Origin: Marinospirillum perlucidum
GTDB lineage: Bacteria > Pseudomonadota > Gammaproteobacteria > Pseudomonadales > Halomonadaceae
DNA length: 64,000 bases
Assembly: GCF_003336805.1 (NCBI RefSeq)
Contig: NZ_QFWJ01000003.1
Location: 426,888-490,887, forward strand
Reading direction: 5' to 3'
Below are positions 47,104 through 54,296 of this stretch, piece by piece (position 1 is the stretch's first letter; each line of letters opens with the position of its first letter). The translations under genes were made by a program, and so were the position numbers. A model generated the notes under the pieces. The model was not told where the DNA came from. It saw nothing but the letters and a program-made list of their open reading frames with translations, and ran no database searches.

Positions 47104-47190
47104 ATGCTTAAAAGAAATCTTTGGTTGCAACTGGTCATGACAGGCTTGTTTTTGAGTATTCTGGCCCCTTTGCTGAATCAGTTGGGTTAG
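47104..47190 (+). CDS. 28-residue membrane peptide
   Basis: A short frame beginning MLKRNLWLQL with two positive residues and then one hydrophobic segment (about residues 6-24) ending NQLG. AAGGAG overlaps the upstream stop and lies 6 nt before the ATG, so translation is likely and coupled to the hemS-like gene. A single-pass membrane micro-protein is predicted. I know no family for it. It ends 24 nt before the -35 of the first sRNA. Confidence 0.6.
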   Translation: MLKRNLWLQLVMTGLFLSILAPLLNQLG

Positions 47191-47213
47191 CAAACAAATC
47201 CTGTGAAAAAACC

Positions 47214-47243
47214 TTGCAAAGGTAAACGAGAAACATTAACATT
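47214..47243 (+). promoter_or_regulatory. Fur-controlled promoter of sRNA 1
   Basis: TTGCAA (47214)-N17-TAACAT (47237), overlapped by AACGAGAAACATTAACATT (47225-47243), which matches 15 of 19 positions of AATGATAATCATTATCATT by eye. Confidence 0.75.
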
Positions 47244-47248
47244 AAAAC

Positions 47249-47362
47249 CATGGGATCAAGGATCCTGACTTAAGGCAAGGGCAGGTCGCTGCTCAGATTG
47301 TTTTAGGTTCTCCTCATCATCAAGCGAGTTTTAAGCCGCCCTTTTCAAGGGCGGCTTTTTTT
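47249..47362 (+). ncRNA. Tandem Fur-regulated small RNA 1 (PrrF-like)
   Basis: Predicted 114-nt RNA from the promoter at 47214 to the terminator GCCGCCCTT / AAGGGCGGC (47335-47355) with a seven-T tail. It contains the 33-nt core 47297-47329, ending CTCCTCATCATCAAGCGAGT, shared exactly with sRNA 2. Size, tandem layout and Fur control parallel Pseudomonas PrrF1/PrrF2, functional analogues of RyhB. The pyrimidine-rich CUCCUC could pair with ribosome sites of iron-rich protein mRNAs. No open frame of note lies inside. Confidence 0.85.
47297..47329 (+). repeat. 33-nt direct repeat, copy 1 (sRNA core)
   Basis: Identical to 47508-47540. It starts ATTGTTTTAGG and ends CATCAAGCGAGT. It lies just before the terminator in both sRNAs, the place of the conserved target-pairing core. 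Confidence 0.95.
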
Positions 47363-47421
47363 ATTGCTGGCCGGTGACTCGATCCAGAAACCCGTCTGAC
47401 AGAAAAGTTTTTAAAAAGTAC

Positions 47422-47451
47422 TTGCAATCAAAAATGAGAATCGTTACCATT
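47422..47451 (+). promoter_or_regulatory. Fur-controlled promoter of sRNA 2
   Basis: TTGCAA (47422)-N17-TACCAT (47445), overlapped by AATGAGAATCGTTACCATT (47433-47451), 16 of 19 matches to the Fur consensus by eye. The hexamers and spacing align with the promoter of sRNA 1. Confidence 0.85.
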
Positions 47452-47456
47452 AACTC

Positions 47457-47572
47457 ATGGGTTGAGAAATCCATGGCTTAAAGCAAAGGGTGTTTACAGG
47501 TTCCCTCATTGTTTTAGGTTCTCCTCATCATCAAGCGAGTCTTTGCCGCCCCCTTGGGGCGGCTTTTTTTTT
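47457..47572 (+). ncRNA. Tandem Fur-regulated small RNA 2 (PrrF-like)
   Basis: Predicted 116-nt RNA ending at stem GCCGCCCC / GGGGCGGC (47545-47563) and nine T. The 33-nt core 47508-47540 is identical to that of sRNA 1; the 5' portions differ but share CTTAA(A)GCAA(A)GGG. Both genes run toward the bacterioferritin operon on the other strand. Read-through of terminator 1 would give a longer RNA spanning both units, as PrrH does in P. aeruginosa; this is inference. Confidence 0.87.
47508..47540 (+). repeat. 33-nt direct repeat, copy 2 (sRNA core)
   Basis: Second exact copy of the core at 47297-47329, 211 nt downstream. Confidence 0.95.
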
Positions 47573-47576
47573 GAGC

Positions 47577-47607
47577 ATAAAAAAAGCACCTCCGCTGGGA
47601 GGTGCTT
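47577..47607 (-). terminator. Terminator of the bacterioferritin operon
   Basis: 10-bp stem AAGCACCTCC / GGAGGTGCTT with loop GCTG. On the minus strand it is followed by a run of U from A's at 47579-47585. It abuts the terminator of sRNA 2, so the two convergent units end back to back. Confidence 0.88.
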
Positions 47608-47631
47608 CCTGGCAGCTTCTGATTGAAGGAA

Positions 47632-48099
47632 TCAGATTTGCGACTGCTGGTAGTTCTTCATGCCAATACGCTCGATCAAGCCCAGTTGGATTTCCAGCCA
47701 GTAGGCATGATCCATTTCTGTATCATCCAACATTTGACGCAGAATTTCGCGGGTTTGATAGTCCTGTTCTTTTTCACACAGGGCGATGGCCTTTTTCAGA
47801 TCAGCCACGACCTGGTATTCCAGCTTGAGATCGTTGGTCAGCATTTCTTTGACGTCCTTGCCCACATTGATGGGGGGACGGGTCACCATGTCAGGTGTAC
47901 CTTCCAGAAAGAGAATCCGTTCGATCAGAGCCTTGGCATGCTGTTTTTCATCATCAAACTCATGCGCAATTCGCTCGTGCAGTTTGCTCAGTCCCCAATC
48001 CGCGTACATCTCCGAGTGGATGAAGTATTGATCCATTGCAGTGAGTTCGCCGCCAAGCAGCTCGTTCAGTGCCTGAATTACTTTTTTATTGCCTTTCAT
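47632..48099 (-). CDS. bfr: Bacterioferritin, ferroxidase-type subunit
   Basis: 155 residues. Iron-storage subunit that assembles into 24-mers. By alignment with E. coli Bfr the ferroxidase ligands are all present: E18, E51, H54, E94 and an ExxH pair (E128, H131, one residue later). The haem-ligand position M52 is K52 (DDEKQHA), so this chain should not coordinate haem. It is the second gene of a two-gene unit; the ATG lies 3 nt beyond the stop of the upstream bfr. The partner chain shows the opposite pattern. Confidence 0.93.
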   Translation of the reverse strand: MKGNKKVIQALNELLGGELTAMDQYFIHSEMYADWGLSKLHERIAHEFDDEKQHAKALIERILFLEGTPDMVTRPPINVGKDVKEMLTNDLKLEYQVVADLKKAIALCEKEQDYQTREILRQMLDDTEMDHAYWLEIQLGLIERIGMKNYQQSQI

Positions 48100-48102
48100 G
48101 TC

Positions 48103-48576
48103 TTATTCCTCTTCCATCGATGCCTGAAGATAGTTTTCAATGCCCATTTCTTTGATCTGGTACTGCTGGGTTTCCAGCCAGTCCAGATACTCTTCTTCAT
48201 CTTCCAGAATCTCCTGGAGCAGATGGCGGCTGATGAAGTCTTCTTCTTTCTCGCAGAGGGCAATGGCAGAACGCAGCATCTTGATAGCATCCAGCTGCAG
48301 GTCTTCATCACACTTGAGCATTTCCTGGGTGTGTTCGCCGATGCGAAGTTTATCCAGGTGTTGCAGGTTGGGCAGGCCTTCGAGGAAAAGAATCCGCTCA
48401 ATCAGTTCATCGGCCTGCTTCATGTCCTTGATGGACTTCTTGTAAGCGGCTTTATTGAGCTTTTCAAAGCCCCAGTTGCGAAACATCCGGGCGTGGAGGA
48501 AATACTGGTTAATTGAAGTTAACTCCAAGGTGAGGACCTTGTTGAGTTCTTCCTTAATGGCTGAATTGCCTTGCAT
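48103..48576 (-). CDS. bfr: Bacterioferritin, haem-binding-type subunit
   Basis: 157 residues from the ATG at 48576 (MQGNSAIKEELN); the frame stays open upstream but the extra residues are not Bfr-like. The haem-ligand M52 is kept (IKDMKQAD). The ferroxidase site is altered by eye alignment: E51 to D, H54 to Q, E94 to Q and H130 to Y, with E18 and E127 kept. It probably lacks normal ferroxidase activity and contributes haem at subunit interfaces of a mixed shell, as in species with two Bfr types. AGGG lies about 8 nt before the start. Confidence 0.92.
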   Translation of the reverse strand: MQGNSAIKEELNKVLTLELTSINQYFLHARMFRNWGFEKLNKAAYKKSIKDMKQADELIERILFLEGLPNLQHLDKLRIGEHTQEMLKCDEDLQLDAIKMLRSAIALCEKEEDFISRHLLQEILEDEEEYLDWLETQQYQIKEMGIENYLQASMEEE

Positions 48577-48711
48577 GTTAGTTACCCTGAGGTTGCCAAA
48601 TGAATGAAAGCTGGCTTGCCATAGCGGCTGGCTGGCAAATTCAGGGTATAGGATAGTATGCCCAAGTAAATTAGGCAAAAAAAGGTGGGTTGTTTGTGCG
48701 GTCAGTTAGAG

Positions 48712-48906
48712 TCAGGCGGCTACTATTTCACACGAACTACAGGCTTCCTTCTGGTTGCGCAGGAGTTCTCTGGCCGTACAAACGCATTTGCCACACTGGC
48801 TGCCCAGTGAATGCTGTTTGTAAAGATCACGCATGCTCGCTGCCCCCTGTTCAATGGAGGTCTTGATTTGCTGATCGGTTATCCCCTTGCAAACACAAAC
48901 ATACAT
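48712..48906 (-). CDS. bfd: Bacterioferritin-associated ferredoxin Bfd
   Basis: 64 residues. [2Fe-2S] protein that docks on bacterioferritin and passes electrons through its haem to release stored iron. The four ligands are visible as C4, C6, C38 and C41 (MYVCVCKGIT; SQCGKC). It lies upstream of the bfr pair on the same strand but 135 bp away, so it probably has its own promoter; Fur-like and palindromic sites lie upstream. Two extra cysteines near the C-terminus (ACSSCE) are unusual. Confidence 0.93.
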   Translation of the reverse strand: MYVCVCKGITDQQIKTSIEQGAASMRDLYKQHSLGSQCGKCVCTARELLRNQKEACSSCEIVAA

Positions 48907-48924
48907 GTGGCTTTCTCCTGCAAA

Positions 48925-48990
48925 TGCTAACTATTATTAATAAGGTTAGCGCCTTGTTGAGAGGTTTGCAAGTGGTAATTATTGTTATTT
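48925..48990 (-). promoter_or_regulatory. Candidate operator region of bfd
   Basis: A 6-bp inverted repeat GCTAAC-N13-GTTAGC spans 48926-48950, and an AT-rich Fur-like tract, TGGTAATTATTGTTATT, lies at 48973-48989. Low-iron induction of bfd is known in other bacteria; the exact site here is uncertain. Confidence 0.45.
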
Positions 48991-49016
48991 GTTTTTATTT
49001 CTGATCTGTCTTCCGA

Positions 49017-49382
49017 TCAGAAAAAGAGCCAGACAACCGGTAGAAAGCCGAGGGTCAGGATGATCAGGATGGCCAGCATGGATAACAAAAAGCGACCAGG
49101 TCTTGCCTGTAGTTGCTCAAAAAAGCTCACTTGTTGGCCCTGAGCCCGTTCTTGCTCGGCATTCTCCTGGGCTGCCAGGTAGCGTTTTTGCTGGTATTCG
49201 TTGAGAAGGCGCCTGGCTTCCGGCAAATCCTCGTTATGAACCAGCCAGAGGGCATCTACACCCAGAAACCAGCGACCGGCTGAGGTTTCATAAAAGGCAA
49301 GTTCAGCTTCTTCGAGGAGTTCACGAACCTCCTGAGCTTCGTCTTCAGGAACGCCATAGAGTTTGAATAAGAGGGTGGCCAT
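49017..49382 (-). CDS. DUF6164 small membrane protein
   Basis: 121 residues. N-terminal ferredoxin-like cytosolic part (MATLLFKLYGVPEDEAQEVRELLEE; FLGVDALWLVHNEDLPEAR), a polar helix and a C-terminal hydrophobic anchor (about 97-120). This is the layout of the DUF6164 family, whose function is unknown. It lies 9 bp downstream of mnmH on the same strand and may be co-transcribed with selD and mnmH. Confidence 0.78.
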   Translation of the reverse strand: MATLLFKLYGVPEDEAQEVRELLEEAELAFYETSAGRWFLGVDALWLVHNEDLPEARRLLNEYQQKRYLAAQENAEQERAQGQQVSFFEQLQARPGRFLLSMLAILIILTLGFLPVVWLFF

Positions 49383-49391
49383 GGAGGGTAT

Positions 49392-50507
49392 CTACTCGTT
49401 TACAAGAGGATGGCTTGGCTGATTGCGGGCTTGCAGAAAGGCTTGGACTTCGGTGGCAGAGCCGCGAAAAATCAGGCGTTCGCTTTTTTGTTGTTCATGG
49501 TAGTGGTACATGGGGTCATAGTAACGATCCAGCAGCCCCTCGATCCAGCGCCGGTGAAGAGCCAGACTCAGCTTCTCATCCGGACAGGCCAGTGCTTCCT
49601 GCAGGATTTTCAGTAGCTTAAGGTAGTTCTCTGACCCCAGACGCTTGCGTATGCGACCCAGAGCGGCCTGGAGGTGCCCCCCGAAGTTGGCAGGGCCACT
49701 GAGCTGACCGTCACGGTCAATAAATTCCTGTTGCAGCTTGATAACATACTCTTGCAGCAGGCGCTCAATTCTTTCCTCGCGCGGTGCTTCCAGGAGTACC
49801 AGAGGACTTTTCTGCATTTTTAAATAAAGGCTTCTGGGCAGGGCCAGACGACCGATCATGGGGTTTTCATCTTCCAGAATCAGGAAGGAGCCTTGATGCT
49901 GCTGTTTGAGTAAAGCTAGGGCGAGCTGATTCTCAAAATTGATTTGCGTGGGCTGGCCGCTGGCATGACGTCCAAAGCTGGAGCCCCGGTGGTGAGCCAG
50001 GCCCTCGAGATCGATACTGCCGGGAAGCCGGGGGAGTAACTCGGTTTTTCCGGTGCCGGTCATGCCACCCAGTAGCAGGGGCGAAGCGGCCTCAATCAGT
50101 GTTTCACTGGTATCCAGTAGATAACGCCTGAGTGCCTTGTAGCCACCGGGTACGCGTGGATAGTGAACGCCGGCATCAGCTAGCCACTGCTGCACCAGTT
50201 GTGATCTCAGCCCACCACGAAAACAGAACAGATACCCCTCTGGATGACGGCGGGTAAAGTCGATCCAGGCTTCCACCCTGGCCTGTTTGGTGGCTCCCTG
50301 GACCAGTTGGTGACCGAGCTTGATGGCCGCTTCCTGGCCTTTTTGTTTGTAGCAGGTGCCCACTTGGGCGCGTTCGTCATCGGTCATGAGTGGCAGGTTT
50401 TCTGCCGTCGGAAAACTGCCACGGTTAAATTCCACCGGAGCCCGGGTATCCATCAGCGGTGTGGATGCCATAAATAACTCGCGGTAAAGCTGAGACGCCC
50501 TTGTCAT
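49392..50507 (-). CDS. mnmH: tRNA 2-selenouridine synthase MnmH (SelU)
   Basis: 371 residues. It converts 2-thiouridine to 2-selenouridine at the wobble position of some tRNAs, using selenophosphate. An N-terminal rhodanese domain has the catalytic loop LFCFRGGLRSQ; a P-loop domain follows with LLGGMTGTGKTELL. Its ATG overlaps the TAA of selD by one base, so the two are translationally coupled and work in one pathway. No selA, selB or tRNA-Sec is in the window, so use of selenium may be limited to tRNA. Confidence 0.95.
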   Translation of the reverse strand: MTRASQLYRELFMASTPLMDTRAPVEFNRGSFPTAENLPLMTDDERAQVGTCYKQKGQEAAIKLGHQLVQGATKQARVEAWIDFTRRHPEGYLFCFRGGLRSQLVQQWLADAGVHYPRVPGGYKALRRYLLDTSETLIEAASPLLLGGMTGTGKTELLPRLPGSIDLEGLAHHRGSSFGRHASGQPTQINFENQLALALLKQQHQGSFLILEDENPMIGRLALPRSLYLKMQKSPLVLLEAPREERIERLLQEYVIKLQQEFIDRDGQLSGPANFGGHLQAALGRIRKRLGSENYLKLLKILQEALACPDEKLSLALHRRWIEGLLDRYYDPMYHYHEQQKSERLIFRGSATEVQAFLQARNQPSHPLVNE

Positions 50508-51541
50508 TAGCTAACCTCGACTGCCTGAGCAGTAGCCGCTTGCATCTGACCCAGTGACTGGAGTTGCAGACCGGCTTGGCTGGTAAGCGCAAGAAATTCT
50601 GTCTCTGCCTGGGGATGGACTGCGACCAGCAGACCGCCACTGGTTTGAGGATCGCAAAATAGCTGCTGCTGTTCGGGTGTCATCTTGCCCAGACGGTGAC
50701 CATAGCTATCCAGATTGCGTCCGGTACCTCCGGGGATGCAGCCCATTTGTAGGTACTCATCGGCTGCCTCCAGTCGGGGAACTCGATCAGCCTGGATGCA
50801 AGCAGTCAAACCACTGCCATCAGCCATTTCCACCAGATGGCCCAGTAAACCAAAACCGGTGACATCGGTCATGGCAGTGACGCCGGCCAGACGAGCCAGT
50901 TCCTGACCGATCCGGTTTAACCGGCACATCCATTCGGTCGCCAGTCCCTGGTGCTCCGGGCGCAATTTGCCCTGTTTTTCTGCTGTCGTCAGGATGCCGA
51001 TACCCAGGGGTTTGGTCAGAAAGAGCAGATCGCCTTCGTTGGCAGTGTTGTTTTGCTTGAGCTGGCTTTTTTCTACCAAGCCCGTCACGGCCAGACCGAA
51101 AATCGGTTCGGGCGCATCGATGGAATGACCACCCGCCAGGGCAATTCCGGCTTGATCGCAAATGGAGCGGGCTCCGGCAATGACTTCACCCGCTACTTCG
51201 GCAGGGAGTTTACTGATCGGCCAGCCCAGAATGGCAATGGCCATCAGTGGGGTTCCGCCCATGGCATAGATGTCACTAATCGCATTGGTCGCGGCAATGC
51301 GACCAAAATCAAAGGGATCATCGACAATGGGCATGAAAAAGTCCGTGGTGGAAACCACGCCCTGATCAGCATTCAAGGCAAAGACAGCAGCATCATCGCG
51401 CGAAGCATTGCCCACCCAAAGGCGTGGGTCAGCAACCTGGGAGCCAGCCTTGCTCAAGATCTGATCCAGCATTTTCGGGGAAATCTTGCAGCCACAGCCA
51501 GCACCGTGGCTGTATTGGGTCAGACGGTAGGTCGGGGTCAT
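50507..51541 (-). CDS. selD: Selenide, water dikinase SelD
   Basis: 344 residues from ATG 51541 ([19 protein letters not shown]). It makes selenophosphate from selenide and ATP. The catalytic Cys/Cys pair is C16 and C18 in GAGCGCK, with Cys where some species carry selenocysteine. AIRS-type motifs [14 protein letters not shown] and [15 protein letters not shown] are intact. The frame extends upstream to 51619 but those residues are not family-like. It is followed directly by mnmH. Confidence 0.94.
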   Translation of the reverse strand: MTPTYRLTQYSHGAGCGCKISPKMLDQILSKAGSQVADPRLWVGNASRDDAAVFALNADQGVVSTTDFFMPIVDDPFDFGRIAATNAISDIYAMGGTPLMAIAILGWPISKLPAEVAGEVIAGARSICDQAGIALAGGHSIDAPEPIFGLAVTGLVEKSQLKQNNTANEGDLLFLTKPLGIGILTTAEKQGKLRPEHQGLATEWMCRLNRIGQELARLAGVTAMTDVTGFGLLGHLVEMADGSGLTACIQADRVPRLEAADEYLQMGCIPGGTGRNLDSYGHRLGKMTPEQQQLFCDPQTSGGLLVAVHPQAETEFLALTSQAGLQLQSLGQMQAATAQAVEVS

Positions 51542-51681
51542 GTCAGGCTCTTGTGTAAAAGCCCTTAGACTAGCCGAGACAGGAGCGAGAAAAAAGCCCT
51601 TACCCGGCTCGCAGGGCAAATGGGTTGTACTGGGGAAAACACTTGCCTAGTAGAAAGGTGAGCTTGGCTTTTATTTACTGG

Positions 51682-52158
51682 TTAGCCTGGATGATCGTCT
51701 CCTTCCAGGCGATCAATGATTTTTTCACAAAGATTTCTTAACTGGATGAGCTCATTCGTATCCAGGGTTACCTTGCAGGCCATGGCTCCGGGCACGGTAA
51801 GTGCGCGTTCCCTGAGTTTTTTGCCCTCAGTCGTCAGGTTGAGTACCCGAATACGTTCATCGGTTTCACTCCGGCCTCGAGTCAGATATTGCTTGGCTTC
51901 CAGGCGCTTGAGCAAGGGAGTTAGGGTGCCTGAGTCCAAATGCAGCTGCTGGCCCAGATCCTTGACACTGACACCGTCTTTTTCCCACAGCAATAGCATA
52001 ACCAGATACTGCAAATAAGTGAGTTCCAGCGCTTCCAGCAAAGGGCGATAGGCCCGGATCACCGCATTGGCGGCACTATACAGAGGAAAGCAGATCTGGT
52101 TTTTAAGCAGCAGTGCTTCTTCAGCGTCAAGGGTTGGTTTGTTGGTGCAGGAGGACAT
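51682..52158 (-). CDS. ohrR: Organic hydroperoxide-sensing repressor OhrR (MarR family)
   Basis: 158 residues. MarR-type winged helix with SVKDLGQQLHLDSGTLTPLLKRLE as recognition region and the OhrR-typical N-terminal LLKNQICFPLYSAANAVIRAY; C23 is the peroxide-reactive cysteine. It represses ohr until oxidised by organic peroxide. It is divergent from ohr with two mirrored TTGYGCRCAA palindromes between the genes. Start chosen at MSSCTNKPTLD (52158); an upstream in-frame ATG at 52224 would run over the operator. Confidence 0.92.
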   Translation of the reverse strand: MSSCTNKPTLDAEEALLLKNQICFPLYSAANAVIRAYRPLLEALELTYLQYLVMLLLWEKDGVSVKDLGQQLHLDSGTLTPLLKRLEAKQYLTRGRSETDERIRVLNLTTEGKKLRERALTVPGAMACKVTLDTNELIQLRNLCEKIIDRLEGDDHPG

Positions 52159-52195
52159 AGTCAGGCCTGAAAAAGAGTGAAAACAAAGTGGGCTC

Positions 52196-52273
52196 AATAT
52201 AAATTGCGCACAACCTTCTTGCAAGCAGGGTTTTGCCGGTTATAATGGTTGCTAGCAATTAAATTGTGCGCAA
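52196..52273. promoter_or_regulatory. ohrR-ohr intergenic operators and ohr promoter
   Basis: Two copies of a 10-bp near-palindrome, TTGCGCACAA (52204-52213) and its reverse complement TTGTGCGCAA (52264-52273), each within AAATTGYGCRCAA. The ohr promoter TTGCAA (52219)-N16-TATAAT (52241) lies between them, so site two covers the ohr start region and site one the ohrR start. CAATTAAATTG (52256-52266) adds a further dyad. Confidence 0.8.
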
Positions 52274-52291
52274 TCTATATAAGGAGGAATC

Positions 52292-52714
52292 ATGGCAAAT
52301 CTCTATTCAACTCGTGCAACTGCTTCAGCAGGACGTAACGGCCAGGTTAAAACTGATGATGGTCTTCTTGACCTGGATTTGGCCTATCCCAAGGAAATGG
52401 GCGGCAGCGGAGCTGCGACCAACCCAGAGCAATTGTTTGCAGCAGGCTATTCGGCTTGTTTTTCCAATGCACTTCTTCACGTAGCCCGTGAAGGAAAGGT
52501 TGCACTTAAGACAGCCCCGGTTACAGCCGAGGTGGGGCTAGGCCCTAATGCCAGTGGAGGTTTTGCGCTGAGCGTCAGTCTGGAAATCCAGCTGGATCTG
52601 CCCCAAGACGCAGCCGTCGAGCTGACACGCTCAGCTCATCAGATCTGCCCCTATTCCAATGCAGTTCGTGGCAATCTGGAGGTAGCGCTGAGTGTGAATG
52701 GCCAGGTGCTCTAA
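52292..52714 (+). CDS. ohr: Organic hydroperoxide resistance protein Ohr
   Basis: 140-residue thiol peroxidase that reduces organic hydroperoxides using lipoyl proteins. Catalytic C56 in AAGYSACFSNALL and resolving C119 in HQICPYSNAVRGN are present, as is the Arg-bearing N-terminal region. An AAGGAGGAATC ribosome site precedes the ATG. Expression is controlled by the divergent OhrR. A strong terminator follows. Confidence 0.95.
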   Translation: MANLYSTRATASAGRNGQVKTDDGLLDLDLAYPKEMGGSGAATNPEQLFAAGYSACFSNALLHVAREGKVALKTAPVTAEVGLGPNASGGFALSVSLEIQLDLPQDAAVELTRSAHQICPYSNAVRGNLEVALSVNGQVL

Positions 52715-52752
52715 TTCACGACCAGCAAAGCTTTCAAATGTTTGCTGACATA

Positions 52753-52788
52753 AAAAGCCCCGGCTTTCCAAGGAAAGCCGGGGCTTTT
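52753..52788 (+). terminator. Terminator after ohr
   Basis: Very long 17-bp stem around GCCCCGGC with a minimal AA loop (52770-52771), A-run on one side and T-run on the other. It is the last conserved-genome landmark before the integrase. Confidence 0.9.
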
Positions 52789-52925
52789 AGGGTCAGGCTG
52801 AAAAGCCGGGCGGATTACATCATGCAGGTCTGTTTCTTTATAAGCTCATGAAAGCATTGAATTTTGTGGGTTTGGCCATACATAGATTCCTACAAATCTT
52901 CCTACATTTCTTGCCGCCTAGAAAA

Positions 52926-54296
52926 ATGAATGATCGTAAGTACCTGAAATTACGCCACAATACTTGGTATTTCCAGAAGCGCGTACCTAAAGCCCTGAAA
53001 CCTCTGTACCCGGATGCTGACATCATTGAGAAGTCACTGGAGACCGGAGACATAAAGGAAGCGAGGCATCGGCGCGACATCATCCTCGGTCAGCTTCGTC
53101 AGCGAGAGCACCTAATCAAAATCGAGTCGGAGCCCCGCCAAAGGTTCCGACGCTACGTTGACGAGCTTCGACAGGTAGCCCAGGACAGGTTTGTCGGCCC
53201 AGATGTTGAATGGGAAGAAGTGCTTGATCCAGCTTCAGTCAGAAAAGAAGATGATCCCGAGTATGTCGAAGCCTACAAGGTAGTTACACAAGGAAAGACT
53301 GATAGTGATCGTTATGGAATTACCTTGAAAGAAACTCTAGCCCATCAGATTCGAGCCAGTGAACGAGAGCAACTCCACACAAAGGGAACCAGGGAGAGGT
53401 TTAAAAAGACAGTTGATTCCTTTCTGCTTTACCTGAATGAAGCTGATATTCAACTCAATCAGATTGAACGTTCCCAAGTGTTTGATTTTATAGATCATTG
53501 TCGAGAGAGGCTATCAGGTGCAACTGTACAAGGTCATATATCTCGACTGAAGACACTCTGGAATTACGCCTATTCTCGTGCTTGGGTTAAAGGTGATAAC
53601 CCTTTTGAGAAACACAAGATAAATACCAGTAAAGGGCGTCAAAAGAAACAACCCTTCACTGAAGCTGAGCTGAGAAAACTCATGGTTGTTATAGAGGATC
53701 AGCCTTTTTCGATGCAGCTTTTGACGTGCATGGGTTTGTACACAGGAGCCCGGATTAGTGAACTGATCAGCTTGAGACTCCAAGACTTTAAGGAAGAAGA
53801 TGGTGTTCACCTTATGGGTATAGCCTCGCAAGAGGATGGTAAGACAGAGGCAGCAACCCGATGGATTCCGGTGCCAAAGCCTTGCCTCTCCCAAGTTGAG
53901 AAACTCAGGATGGAGTCAGCCGATGTGGGCTCGGAATATCTTTTCCATGATTTGGTGAGTATTCGACCGGATGGTCGGCTTGCTTACCTGGCTACCAAGC
54001 GATTCGGCGAGATCAAACGCAAGCACGTAACCGAGCGCCAGGACAAAGGCTTCCATTCATTCCGGGTAATGATGGCTACAGCATTGCAACAGGGCGATGT
54101 CTCGGAGTTGGTAGCAGCCTACCTCCTCGGCCACAGCCGTAAGGGGCTCACCATGAGTTACGGCTATTACAGCAAAGGCTATGATGCCAAGAGGCTTCAG
54201 GAAGCGCAGGATCGTGCAATCGCAGTGATTGACGAGATGCTCGGCAAGAAGTCCGATCCGGCCACCGTTCGACCGCAACAGGCGGAAGTTGTGTAA
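52926..54296 (+). CDS. Tyrosine recombinase (phage-type integrase)
   Basis: 456 residues from ATG 52926 (MNDRKYLKLRHNTWYFQKRVPK). The N-terminal DUF6538-like segment and a SAM-like core-binding domain (about 140-230) precede the catalytic domain, which shows TGARISELISLR (Arg I), HSFRVMMAT (H-x-x-R), LLGHSRK and nucleophile Tyr in SYGYYSKGY. An in-frame ATG at 52848 would add 26 residues over a tandem-repeat region; neither start has a ribosome site. It probably catalyses integration and excision of the island. Confidence 0.88.
   Translation: MNDRKYLKLRHNTWYFQKRVPKALKPLYPDADIIEKSLETGDIKEARHRRDIILGQLRQREHLIKIESEPRQRFRRYVDELRQVAQDRFVGPDVEWEEVLDPASVRKEDDPEYVEAYKVVTQGKTDSDRYGITLKETLAHQIRASEREQLHTKGTRERFKKTVDSFLLYLNEADIQLNQIERSQVFDFIDHCRERLSGATVQGHISRLKTLWNYAYSRAWVKGDNPFEKHKINTSKGRQKKQPFTEAELRKLMVVIEDQPFSMQLLTCMGLYTGARISELISLRLQDFKEEDGVHLMGIASQEDGKTEAATRWIPVPKPCLSQVEKLRMESADVGSEYLFHDLVSIRPDGRLAYLATKRFGEIKRKHVTERQDKGFHSFRVMMATALQQGDVSELVAAYLLGHSRKGLTMSYGYYSKGYDAKRLQEAQDRAIAVIDEMLGKKSDPATVRPQQAEVV

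Noticed and set aside
47297..47540. CRISPR-like repeat for the two 33-nt identical copies
   Set aside because: Only two copies, 211 nt apart, each with its own promoter and terminator; they are paralogous sRNA cores.
52790..52850. tRNA or attL site at the left border of the island
   Set aside because: No cloverleaf or tRNA 3' end could be made out between the ohr terminator and the integrase.
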